Positions 1 through 7,520 of a DNA stretch of 42,829 nt are shown here, in pieces (positions within the stretch are counted from its first letter, which is position 1; every line of letters starts with the position of its first letter). The stretch covers positions 1 to 42,829 of the forward strand of contig JBMFNX010000010.1 in NCBI GenBank assembly GCA_049969935.1, in the 5' to 3' direction. The position numbers and the translations under genes are program-made. Origin of the DNA: JACIWG01 sp049969935 (GTDB lineage: Archaea; Thermoproteota; Nitrososphaeria; JACIWG01). The notes under the pieces are model-generated. The model was not told where the DNA came from. It saw nothing but the letters and a program-made list of their open reading frames with translations, and made no database searches.

Positions 1-147
1 GTTGCTTTTTCCCTTTCTTGTTATTTTATTAACGTGTTTGTTTACCTCTTTAGAATTAATAGTTTCTTTTGCTGAATTTATGGTGCTGTATAGTTCATTG
101 TATTCTTTTATAACTTTTGTTATATTTTTTGCTTGTGCCTTTCGCAT
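1..147 (-). CDS. Partial lysine-rich hypothetical protein, runs off the left edge
   Basis: An ATG at 145-147 on the minus strand opens a frame that stays open for 49 codons to the window edge; a TAG lies in frame eight codons upstream of this ATG. The product is very rich in Lys, Asn, Ser and Thr and looks helical (MRKAQAKNITKVIKEYNELY at the N-terminus). It follows lysS on the same strand after about 92 bp, so it may be the next gene of that transcript. The plus-strand frame over the same bases is an implausible Phe/Leu-rich mirror of the lysine codons. I do not recognise the family. Only the N-terminus is visible. Confidence 0.4.
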   Translation of the reverse strand, partial: MRKAQAKNITKVIKEYNELYSTINSAKETINSKEVNKHVNKITRKGKSN

Positions 148-239
148 GCCCGTTCTATATGTTTTTTGCTATCATAAATTAGGCTTACGATATAGAAAAA
201 TAGTGTTTTTGCTTAAAAATTGTTTAGTTTATCTTCTTG

Positions 240-1817
240 TCAGCTTTCTATTGCCTGTGATAGTATTGTTCGTGCCTTTTCTAAACCTATGTCCACTAAG
301 TATGGTCCGAGTCTTGGCCCACTTTCTGTACCGAGTAGGATTTTGTATAATTTTTTAAAGAAGTCTTTCGGTTCTACTTCATATTTTTTTGCTATTTGGA
401 ATATTGCTTGCTGTGACTCTTTTGGATCGTTGGTTAAAGAGCTTATCAGCTCTTTTATCATTTGTTTTTCTTTGTCACATAATTCAACCTTCTCTCTTTT
501 TACTTCATGCATGTCCTTTGACCAGTTGAGTGCAAGCTTTATCCTTTGTATAATAGATTCATCGGCTTCCTTGATCATTCCATACTGTTTTAGCTTATTT
601 GAAACATATTCTATCTCTTTCCCTTCTGGGGCTATTGTACAAAGTTGGACAAGTAGCGAATATGGTATGTGTTTTGAAGGCTTTTCTGGAGGCTTTAGTA
701 AATGAATATATTCGTATAAGCCTCTTAACTTTATCTCCCACATACTTAACGATTCCTTCCTATTAAAGTATATTTCCTCAAGTTGGTCTACCTCATCCAT
801 ATAGTTTGGTATATCTTCTATTGAAATGGTTCTTGTACCAACTATTCTCTTGTATAATAAGAGTAGTAGTGATTGTGGGGTACCATACTTGAGCCATGTT
901 TGTGGTGTGAAAACGTTTCCAGCCGATTTTGAAATCTTTTTCCCACCCTTGTCTAGGAACATCTCATATTTTACATGATATGGATGTGGAAAGTTTAGTA
1001 TGTTATCAGCAACCCAATCGTTTACTTTAACGGAGTCAGCTATATCTTTACCGTATGCCTCATATCTTATGTCAAGTGATGCCCACCTTGCAGCGAACTC
1101 TACTTTCCAAGCAAGTTTGCCTTGGTCTCCGTTAACTTTTGCTTCACCTTCGTGGCCGCATCCTTTTATGAACCTTTTTCTAATCTCCGTCCCCTCACAT
1201 TTATATAACACCTTTTGGCTTTCCCTATCATATTCAATAGCCTTTGCAAGATATATTCGGTGACAGTTTTCACATATTGGAAAATATGGAAGCTGCATTT
1301 TAAATTTCGTTTGGCCTGTTATCTCTTCTATCGCTTGCCCTATCTTTTTCCAGTTTTCAAGTATCTTTGTCGCCTGCTTCGCGTAAACGCCTTTCTTGTA
1401 TGCTTCTCTTCCACTCATAAACTTGAATTCTATACCACATTTTTCCATTGCGTCGATAAGCATTGAACTCATATGTGAACCGTAGCTTTCATGACATTTG
1501 AATGGGTCGGGTATGGAGGAAACTGGGTAAGCTAAGTAACTGTTTAACCAGTCTGGAAGGCCTTGAGGAACCTTTCTAAGGCCATCCATGTCATCAGAGA
1601 ATGCTATGAATTCTGATTTGTAGCCTAGATTTTCTAATGCAAGTTTTACTGCAGCAGCTCTTGCCGCATCAGCTAAACTTCCTATATGAGGTATTCCTGA
1701 AGCACCTAGTCCACTTTCTACTCGAATTAGGTCCAGTGGCCGACCTAAACTTTTTTCCCTTTCTATAACCCTATAGGCTATCAGGTCTATCCATGTTCCT
1801 TTACCTATTACTTCCAT
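240..1817 (-). CDS. lysS: Class I lysyl-tRNA synthetase
   Basis: Charges tRNA-Lys with lysine in the cytoplasm. The protein (525 aa) has the class I signatures: HIGS at residues 44-47 in the context GIPHIGS, and KISKS near residue 293 in the context GGKKISKSAGN. A cysteine-rich segment around residues 180-225 (CENC, then KC and GCGH) could bind zinc. The class I form of this enzyme is typical of most archaea and some bacteria, while other organisms use the unrelated class II enzyme. The ATG at 1815-1817 is preferred; a TTG lies one codon upstream. It starts 35 bp after cdc48 ends, and a shared transcript hsp20-cdc48-lysS is likely. Confidence 0.96.
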   Translation of the reverse strand: MEVIGKGTWIDLIAYRVIEREKSLGRPLDLIRVESGLGASGIPHIGSLADAARAAAVKLALENLGYKSEFIAFSDDMDGLRKVPQGLPDWLNSYLAYPVSSIPDPFKCHESYGSHMSSMLIDAMEKCGIEFKFMSGREAYKKGVYAKQATKILENWKKIGQAIEEITGQTKFKMQLPYFPICENCHRIYLAKAIEYDRESQKVLYKCEGTEIRKRFIKGCGHEGEAKVNGDQGKLAWKVEFAARWASLDIRYEAYGKDIADSVKVNDWVADNILNFPHPYHVKYEMFLDKGGKKISKSAGNVFTPQTWLKYGTPQSLLLLLYKRIVGTRTISIEDIPNYMDEVDQLEEIYFNRKESLSMWEIKLRGLYEYIHLLKPPEKPSKHIPYSLLVQLCTIAPEGKEIEYVSNKLKQYGMIKEADESIIQRIKLALNWSKDMHEVKREKVELCDKEKQMIKELISSLTNDPKESQQAIFQIAKKYEVEPKDFFKKLYKILLGTESGPRLGPYLVDIGLEKARTILSQAIES

Positions 1818-1852
1818 CAAAAAAGGTGGAAGGGAAGTGTGTAATAAATTTG

Positions 1853-4021
1853 TTACCTATAATATGGTTTTATCTCCTTTTCCGGCAGCCTACCTTCCTT
1901 CGTAGCCTTAACTCTGTTTATCGCTTGGTCCACATGCCTTTGTGTTATAACAGCCTCCTCAAGATGCTTTTTAGCTTCATCTGGAGTTGGATATTTTGAT
2001 ACAAACTCTTGTACCACAAGAGATACTGCTGTGTTCGCTATCGCTGCCAAGTCTGCTCCAGAGAAGCCGTCTGTGACGTCAGCAATCCTGTCTATACTTA
2101 CCTCCGGAGACAACGGTTTACCTTTGAAGTGTATTTCGAGTATCTGTTTTCTTGCAGCCCTGTCAGGTAATGGTACATATATTAGTTTGTCAAATCTTCC
2201 AGCTCTAAGTAGTGCAGGGTCAACCATGTCTATCCTGTTTGTTGCTGCAAGCACGATCACATCTTGAAGCTCCTGTATTCCATCTAATTCGGTCAAGAGT
2301 TGGCTTACAACTCTTTCTGTAACCATGCTTTCACCTAGGCCGTATCCTCTTATGGGAGCTAGGGAATCTATTTCGTCAAAGAATATTATACATGGTGCCG
2401 CCTGCCTTGCTTTCCTGAAAACTTCACGTATGCCTCTCTCAGATTCTCCAACCCATTTTGATAGCAGTTCAGGCCCTCTTACACTTATGAAGTTCACTTC
2501 ACTTTCTGTTGCAACGGCTTTAGCTAACAATGTTTTGCCAGTGCCAGGTGGACCATAAAGGAGTATGCCCTTAGGCATCTTGTATCCTACTTTTTTATAG
2601 ACTTCTGGGAACTTTAGAGGCCACTCTATAGCTTCCTGTAGCTCCTTTTTAACAGCCTCTAGGCCGCCTATGTCTGTCCACCTAACATTTGGAGTTTCTA
2701 GAAAGACTTCTCTCAATGCTGAAGGTTGAACGTCCTTTAACGCTTTTTCGAAGTCAGCCATTGTCACCTGAAGCTTATTTAATGTTTCGTAGTCGATTCT
2801 GTCTTCGTCAAGCTTAAGTTCTGGAAGAACTCTTCTCAGAGCCTTCATGGCGGCTTCCTTGCACAGGTATTCGAGGTCAGCGCCGACAAAACCGTGTGTT
2901 AGTGCTGCAAGCTTTTCTAGGTCAACGTCTGGAGCAAGAGGCATGTTTCTTGTATGTATTTGTAATATTTCTAGTCTACCCTTCTTGTCAGGAACCTTTA
3001 TTTCGATTTCCCTATCGAATCTTCCGGGCCTTCTTAGCGCAGGGTCTAGTGCGTTTGGCCTGTTTGTTGCAGCTATAACTATAACTTTGCCTCTAGCTTC
3101 AAGCCCATCCATTAGAGATAGAAGCTGGCTTACAACTCTACGTTCCACTTCTCCAGTTACTTCCTCACGTTTAGGCGCTATCGAGTCTATTTCGTCTATG
3201 AATATTATTGATGGAGCCTTTTCTTTAGCCTCCTTAAATATTTCTCTTAATCTTGCCTCAGATTCACCATAGTATTTGCTCATTATTTCCGGCCCACCTA
3301 TGCTTATAAAGTATGCGTTACTTTCATTTGCAACGGCTTTAGCTAACAATGTTTTGCCAGTGCCAGGTGGACCATAAAGGAGTACACCCTTTGGAGGTTC
3401 TATACCAAGTTTTTCAAATATTTCCGGATGCCTTAGTGGTAGCTCAATCATTTCCCTGACCTTCTGTATCTCCTCCTTTAGGCCACCGATGTCCTCGTAT
3501 GTTATCTGCGGTATTCCACGTAATGCAGCGCTTTTTTCAGAGATTATGAACTCTGTTCTTTTGGTTATTACCACGGCATCAGCGTTGGGGTATACGGCTG
3601 CAACATTAAATATCAGCTTACTTCCAAAGTATGGTACAATAATATTGTCTCCTTTTGTTACCGCAATACTTTCTAGAACTTCAGCAAAATATCTTTTATC
3701 CAGTGGAGGATATCCTTCTGGAGGAATCAATGTTATTTTTTCAGCTGGTAGTGCATTAATTTTTCTAACTATGACCGTGTCACCTAAGGGGACGTCTGCA
3801 TTGCTTCTTGTTATACCATCAATTCTTATAATGTCTTTTCCCTCATCTGATGGATGTACTGGTAAAACCTTTGCCACAGTCCTTTTTCTTCCCCTAATCT
3901 CTATAACATCACCTGTGTGGGCTTGAAGTACGTCCATTACGGAATAGTCTACTCTCGCTATACCTCTTCCAACATCTCTTGGATACGCCTCCATTACCTG
4001 GAGCCTAACACCTTCACTCAA
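1853..4021 (-). CDS. cdc48: Cdc48/VAT-type AAA+ ATPase
   Basis: Hexameric unfoldase that extracts and unfolds proteins, in archaea as a partner of the 20S proteasome. The order is a double-psi-barrel N domain (about residues 5-175), then D1 and D2 ATPase rings, each with GPPGTGKT (near 217 and 490) and a DEIDS Walker B. The C-terminus ends in Tyr-Tyr-Arg, which resembles the HbYX proteasome-docking motif; that role is inferred. The length of 722 aa is normal. The start is TTG, supported by GGAGG seven bases upstream; the nearby ATG is out of frame. It follows hsp20 by 24 bp. The two Walker A coding segments are identical over 55 bp. Confidence 0.97.
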   Translation of the reverse strand: MSEGVRLQVMEAYPRDVGRGIARVDYSVMDVLQAHTGDVIEIRGRKRTVAKVLPVHPSDEGKDIIRIDGITRSNADVPLGDTVIVRKINALPAEKITLIPPEGYPPLDKRYFAEVLESIAVTKGDNIIVPYFGSKLIFNVAAVYPNADAVVITKRTEFIISEKSAALRGIPQITYEDIGGLKEEIQKVREMIELPLRHPEIFEKLGIEPPKGVLLYGPPGTGKTLLAKAVANESNAYFISIGGPEIMSKYYGESEARLREIFKEAKEKAPSIIFIDEIDSIAPKREEVTGEVERRVVSQLLSLMDGLEARGKVIVIAATNRPNALDPALRRPGRFDREIEIKVPDKKGRLEILQIHTRNMPLAPDVDLEKLAALTHGFVGADLEYLCKEAAMKALRRVLPELKLDEDRIDYETLNKLQVTMADFEKALKDVQPSALREVFLETPNVRWTDIGGLEAVKKELQEAIEWPLKFPEVYKKVGYKMPKGILLYGPPGTGKTLLAKAVATESEVNFISVRGPELLSKWVGESERGIREVFRKARQAAPCIIFFDEIDSLAPIRGYGLGESMVTERVVSQLLTELDGIQELQDVIVLAATNRIDMVDPALLRAGRFDKLIYVPLPDRAARKQILEIHFKGKPLSPEVSIDRIADVTDGFSGADLAAIANTAVSLVVQEFVSKYPTPDEAKKHLEEAVITQRHVDQAINRVKATKEGRLPEKEIKPYYR
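2511..2565. repeat. 55-bp direct repeat, copy in D2 Walker A of cdc48
   Basis: This stretch is base-for-base identical to 3330-3384, 819 bp away in the same gene and in the same reading frame. It encodes the Walker A region of D2. The bases on both sides differ between copies. Identity at synonymous positions suggests recent gene conversion between the D1 and D2 modules. Confidence 0.9.
3330..3384. repeat. 55-bp direct repeat, copy in D1 Walker A of cdc48
   Basis: Partner of the repeat at 2511-2565. It encodes the Walker A region of D1, and the first differences lie immediately outside these coordinates. Confidence 0.9.
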
Positions 4022-4045
4022 AGCTTATCGCCTCCATATTATAGT

Positions 4046-4549
4046 CTAGCTTATACTTAAATTTGTAAATTCGTCACCCTTACTCTTTGTTTTAAAGACT
4101 ACTGTAAGGATACCGTTTTTGAACGAGCATGAGGCTGTTGAAGGGTCAACTTCAGCTTCCAAGTCTACTTCAGCATGATATTTTCTGTCCTCGCTTTTTG
4201 CGTCAAGTATTAGTTTTGTTGATGAAGATTTGAGCTGAATATCATCCTTTTCTACACCAGGCACCTCGAATATTATTGTGAGCTGGCCTCTGCTCTTGTC
4301 AATGTACTGGTCATAGAATGGTGTCCTCTCTTCGGAAGGTGAAATGAGGCTGTCGCCAAATTTTGTTATCTTAGGTAAGCCGTTTTCGTCCAACTGTATC
4401 GAGAAGCCGTATAGTTTTGGCTTGTAGAATGATTTGGTGTAGTCGCTTTTTAGAAGGCTTCTTATGGACTTCTCTAGGTCTTCTATCGTCTTCTCCATCA
4501 GATCCTCTAATTCTTCAAAGAATTCTTCAAATCTTCTTTCATCAACCAT
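4046..4549 (-). CDS. hsp20: Small heat-shock protein, Hsp20/alpha-crystallin family
   Basis: ATP-independent holdase chaperone. Residues about 85-167 form the alpha-crystallin domain, beginning at GQLTIIFEVPGVEKDDI and ending with NGILTVVFKTKS, the usual G-x-L motif region. The N-terminal third is acidic and helical (FEEFFEELEDLMEKTIEDL), as in the archaeal Hsp20 branch. The ATG at 4547-4549 has GGTGG about eight bases upstream. It is first in a probable operon with cdc48 and lysS and divergent from an ArsR-like regulator. In Pyrococcus the regulator Phr controls an hsp20 and an AAA+ ATPase gene, so the arrangement suggests heat-shock control. Confidence 0.92.
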   Translation of the reverse strand: MVDERRFEEFFEELEDLMEKTIEDLEKSIRSLLKSDYTKSFYKPKLYGFSIQLDENGLPKITKFGDSLISPSEERTPFYDQYIDKSRGQLTIIFEVPGVEKDDIQLKSSSTKLILDAKSEDRKYHAEVDLEAEVDPSTASCSFKNGILTVVFKTKSKGDEFTNLSIS

Positions 4550-4561
4550 ATTTTTACCACC

Positions 4562-4591
4562 GGTTAATTAACCAAAAGTTAAGTTTATAAA
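4562..4591. promoter_or_regulatory. Bidirectional hsp20/regulator promoter with palindromic operator
   Basis: TTTATAAA at 4584-4591 is its own reverse complement and lies about 31-42 bp from both the hsp20 ATG (4549) and the regulator ATG (4622), so a single TATA box could serve both directions. GGTTAATTAACC at 4562-4573 is a perfect 12-bp palindrome. It sits between the TATA box and the hsp20 start, where a bound repressor would block hsp20 transcription, and on the BRE side for the regulator. Binding by the adjacent ArsR-like protein is inferred. Confidence 0.65.
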
Positions 4592-4621
4592 TCTTTCTCT
4601 CCAATACTGAAGCGATAGCAA

Positions 4622-5074
4622 ATGGACATAACAATAGAAGAGCTGCTGGAAATGATTGGAACATTGAATAGGTTCAAGATTCTAGACATGCTTAAGGAGA
4701 GACCACTATCAATCGAAGAGATTGCTGAAGAGCTTAAAATTAGCGTTCCAGCCGTTTTAAAACATTTAGATGTACTTGAAAGGGCAAAGATTATTGAAGC
4801 AAAGAATGTTAGGGAAAGGAGTGAGGGAAGACCTAAGAAGGTTTACTATTTAAGGTACAAGGTTATACCAAACTTTTTCTTCGATGACGAAATAATGGGC
4901 CTAGAATTCTATATCATTAATCCTAAACTTGAACAAGAATTATATGATATAGAGGATATAAGGTTGAAGAAGACCATGTTAAAGGTTAAGTTAAAGAAGC
5001 TTGAAAAGAAGAGGATTAAATTGCTTAAGGAGTTAGAAATGCTGGAAAAGCTGGAAAACATGCGCGAACCTTAG
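4622..5074 (+). CDS. ArsR-like winged-helix regulator, possible Phr-type heat-shock repressor
   Basis: A 150-aa protein. Residues about 8-75 form a winged helix: LNRFKILDMLKERPLSIEEI, then AEELKISVPAVLKHLDVLER as recognition region, then a wing with RSEGRPKKVYYL. Residues about 105-147 are a highly charged Lys/Glu coiled coil that probably dimerises. No metal-binding cysteines are present, so it is not a metal sensor of the ArsR type. It is divergent from hsp20-cdc48, the same pair regulated by Phr in Pyrococcus furiosus. The family call comes from the sequence; the heat-shock role is inferred from context. Confidence 0.8.
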   Translation: MDITIEELLEMIGTLNRFKILDMLKERPLSIEEIAEELKISVPAVLKHLDVLERAKIIEAKNVRERSEGRPKKVYYLRYKVIPNFFFDDEIMGLEFYIINPKLEQELYDIEDIRLKKTMLKVKLKKLEKKRIKLLKELEMLEKLENMREP

Positions 5075-5084
5075 AAAAACATTC

Positions 5085-5390
5085 TCACACAATATTTGAA
5101 GTTTCCAGATCTTCTTTTGAGTAATATTCTATGAAAACTATTGCTGAATCATGTGAGGAAGATATTGTAAGCGCCTTCGCGTCAAGAACAACTAATGATG
5201 AGTTAGGTGAAAGGTTAAGGTTTGCGACAGCCACACTTTTTCCAGAAACTGTTTCCAACGCAACAGTTAGAAATTGTGTTTCTACTTTAACCCCGGAAGC
5301 TATGTCACCGTCCTTAAAGACAATGAAACCTTCTTTTGTTGCAATAAAGTTCAATTTTACAGGCTCAGTGAACACGAATTTCTCTTCCAT
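5085..5390 (-). CDS. Hypothetical beta-rich protein
   Basis: I do not recognise this 101-aa protein. It alternates short hydrophobic and polar stretches, suggesting a beta-strand fold, and contains no cysteine, signal peptide or membrane segment. It begins with ATG at 5388-5390, and an A/T-rich TATA-like element lies about 30-40 bp upstream on the minus strand. It is convergent with the ArsR-like gene, only 10 bp apart. The overlapping plus-strand frame (5131-5421) has less plausible composition, so the minus strand is preferred. Confidence 0.55.
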   Translation of the reverse strand: MEEKFVFTEPVKLNFIATKEGFIVFKDGDIASGVKVETQFLTVALETVSGKSVAVANLNLSPNSSLVVLDAKALTISSSHDSAIVFIEYYSKEDLETSNIV

Positions 5391-5462
5391 TTTCTACACC
5401 GTTTTCTTTACAAAATTTTAGTTTAAAAAGCATTATCTCCTATAATATAAGGGGATAAAAAA

Positions 5463-5756
5463 TTGGTTTCAACACCATACTATAGGGGTAGAGCTAAAGA
5501 GTATAAGGTGATGGAAATTCTGAGAAAAGATGGATGGTTATGTAGTAGGAGTGCAATGTCACATGGGCCTGTTGACATATTTGCTGGAAAGGATGGTAAA
5601 ACATTTTTGATTCAAGTTAAAAGTGGTAAGGCGAAAATTGATAGGAAGGAAAGGGAAGAGTTGATTGCATGGGCTAAAGCCTTCGGTGCCGAAGCTGAAG
5701 TATGGTATGTTAGGAAAAAGAAGGAGATTTTAAGGGAGAAGGTTGCATCCCTTTAA
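5463..5756 (+). CDS. Holliday-junction-resolvase-like PD-(D/E)xK nuclease
   Basis: A 97-aa protein resembling the archaeal Hjc family. The fold signature is visible: Glu13 in GRAKEYK, Asp38 in SHGPVDIFAG, and Gln51-Val-Lys53 in FLIQVKSGKA. The usual acidic residue before the catalytic lysine is Gln here, a variant also found in some PD-(D/E)xK nucleases. It is shorter than typical Hjc (about 120-140 aa), so it may act on another branched or damaged substrate. The start is TTG; AGGGGAT lies about seven bases upstream. Its stop overlaps the end of the convergent 40-aa membrane ORF by four bases. Confidence 0.75.
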   Translation: MVSTPYYRGRAKEYKVMEILRKDGWLCSRSAMSHGPVDIFAGKDGKTFLIQVKSGKAKIDRKEREELIAWAKAFGAEAEVWYVRKKKEILREKVASL

Positions 5757-5875
5757 GTTTTAAACTTAAATTTTGTTTCATAAAGTAGTATAAGTAATCC
5801 TAGTAGAGCGAATGCTACTGCAAGTGAAGTGAGAGCATATATAAAGTTTGGATCACTTATAGAGGGCAACACCAT
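5753..5875 (-). CDS. 40-aa single-pass membrane microprotein
   Basis: The frame runs from ATG at 5873-5875 to TAA at 5753-5755. It begins MVLPSISDPNFIYALTSLAV, continues into a strongly hydrophobic helix (about residues 12-32, ending GLLILLY), and finishes with a basic tail rich in Lys and Phe. That is a classic small N-out/C-in membrane protein by the positive-inside rule. A GGT-containing purine stretch (AAGGTAGA) precedes the ATG. It lies 38 bp downstream of the beta-CASP nuclease on the same strand, so co-transcription is likely. I do not recognise a family; it does not resemble SecE, SecG or Sec61-beta closely. Confidence 0.55.
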   Translation of the reverse strand: MVLPSISDPNFIYALTSLAVAFALLGLLILLYETKFKFKT

Positions 5876-5913
5876 TCTACCTTAATTGGATTGAAAACAA
5901 TATTATATATTCT

Positions 5914-7440
5914 TTATAATGTGATAGGCTGACCCTCCTTTGGTACAATTATATTTACGCCACATAATTTTTCAAAATATGATTTAAAGAAGACTTGATG
6001 CTGTGTGTGTACTGGAATCAAATTTCTTGGCTTAACAGTTTTTATTACTTCAATCAATTCTATCACGCTTGCGTGACCTGAAGAATGTGCTCTCACTAAT
6101 GGGATTCCCACGAGCATCGCCTGGTTTATGAACCTTTCTAGATCATATAGGGCTTCTTCATTTTCATGTTCGGTGGTGCTTACTATAATTAGGCTGTTCT
6201 TCGAAAATCTTCTTTGCAGCATTGACGGTAAACTGTGCAAGAGTATCATTGATTTCTGTGGAATTTTAGAAAAATCGTTTTCGTTAACCCAATTCAAGGA
6301 CTGTTTTTCAGCTAACATTATAAGTTCCCTATCATTTCCTGCAAGAACACCATAAGATTTTACTTCATTTGAACCGGGCCAACATTCTCTTGCCTTTTTG
6401 TCTAGAATAGGATCCTTAACTATTGCAGGTAAGGGAGAAATTATCCTCTCCTTAAGTTCTCCTGACAAAATGTAGTAAATTAATAGGAAAATTTCGTCGG
6501 AAACGTAGAAGTTTAGGCCCATCTTTCTAGCAATACCATACATTTTACTAATCCGGTCTATATTTGTTTGAGATAAGATTATGATAGCATGTTCACCATC
6601 ATGTTCAAAAAATTTTTTTAAAACCTGTTCTATTGAAGACTCAACCTCCCTTTCGTCTCTTACCTGATTTAGGCCCAAGTTTGTGCCTTCACAGATAAAA
6701 TAGTCCACCCTTTCTTTAGAAAGTTTTTCGAAAAATTTTTTGGAAAAAAATTCTGTGACACCATGCATTCTGAAGTCTCCAGTATACGCGATTGAGGAAT
6801 CTTTTGTTCTAAGAAGGAAGCCGAAGGCACCTGGTATAGAATGGTCAACAGCATAAGGTTCAACCAAAATATCCTGTATCTTAAAAGGTACATTATTTCT
6901 AAAAATTTTGTAGTTGTTTCTAAAAAATTCAGGTTCCAATCTTTCTATACTGTATCCCTTTTCCTTAATCTTTGTCGAGAGCGCAAGTTTATCATATATT
7001 GTGCTACCCCCTTTTATAAGGTATCTTGTTAGGAACGAAAGCTTCGAGAATGTTGAAAGCCATATTGGAACAGATGATGGGAGGAAGATGGAGTTGGCTA
7101 CATGATCAAGGTGAGCATGAGATATTATGACAGAAAAGTCTTCATCTGGAGGGGTTTCAATAACATTCCATCCTTTACAACGCTTCTCTTCTCTTTTCTC
7201 TACTTCACAGTATTGGAAAAACTGTTTTCCCTCATGTGAACATATTTTTGGCAGTACACCTGTTATTATCAATTCCGACGTTGTCTTCGGAAGATTTAGG
7301 GGAAAATCAAAGTATAAGCGATATTTTTCGAAATCAAGTCCAAAATCTAAGAATACTTTTGAGTTAGAATCTTCTATTAGGAAAACGTTTCCGCCAATCC
7401 TATTAACTCCACCATAAGGTGTAAAGAACGCTTTAGACAA
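5914..7440 (-). CDS. Beta-CASP metallo-beta-lactamase ribonuclease (RNase J/CPSF-like)
   Basis: Predicted zinc-dependent RNase in the MBL/beta-CASP superfamily. The catalytic HxHxDH motif is SHAHLDHV near residue 110. Further metal ligands are in YAVDHS and YTGDFRMHG. Beta-CASP motif A is the acid in YFICEGTN, motif B is SSGHA and motif C is IPVHTQH near the C-terminus. The length of 508 aa is longer than typical archaeal aRNase J (about 450), with extra sequence before HxHxDH. No KH domain is seen, so it is not the archaeal CPSF1 type. The start is TTG at 7438-7440, and a TATA-like element at about 7461-7475 suggests a leaderless message. Confidence 0.82.
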   Translation of the reverse strand: MSKAFFTPYGGVNRIGGNVFLIEDSNSKVFLDFGLDFEKYRLYFDFPLNLPKTTSELIITGVLPKICSHEGKQFFQYCEVEKREEKRCKGWNVIETPPDEDFSVIISHAHLDHVANSIFLPSSVPIWLSTFSKLSFLTRYLIKGGSTIYDKLALSTKIKEKGYSIERLEPEFFRNNYKIFRNNVPFKIQDILVEPYAVDHSIPGAFGFLLRTKDSSIAYTGDFRMHGVTEFFSKKFFEKLSKERVDYFICEGTNLGLNQVRDEREVESSIEQVLKKFFEHDGEHAIIILSQTNIDRISKMYGIARKMGLNFYVSDEIFLLIYYILSGELKERIISPLPAIVKDPILDKKARECWPGSNEVKSYGVLAGNDRELIMLAEKQSLNWVNENDFSKIPQKSMILLHSLPSMLQRRFSKNSLIIVSTTEHENEEALYDLERFINQAMLVGIPLVRAHSSGHASVIELIEVIKTVKPRNLIPVHTQHQVFFKSYFEKLCGVNIIVPKEGQPITL

Positions 7441-7520
7441 TTCAAATCAAATCTTTTAGCAATAACCATTATTATAGTTTTTGAGAAAAATTAATATAAA
7501 ATTTCTTCCATTGGGCTGTT

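Noticed and set aside
2..358. 118-aa hydrophobic plus-strand frame at the left edge
   Set aside because: It overlaps the 3' end of lysS and is the mirror of Lys/Asn codons on the minus strand; the Phe/Leu composition is an artefact.
5131..5421. 96-aa plus-strand frame
   Set aside because: It lies opposite the 101-aa minus-strand gene, starts inside it and shows no family features; the minus frame has better start and promoter context.
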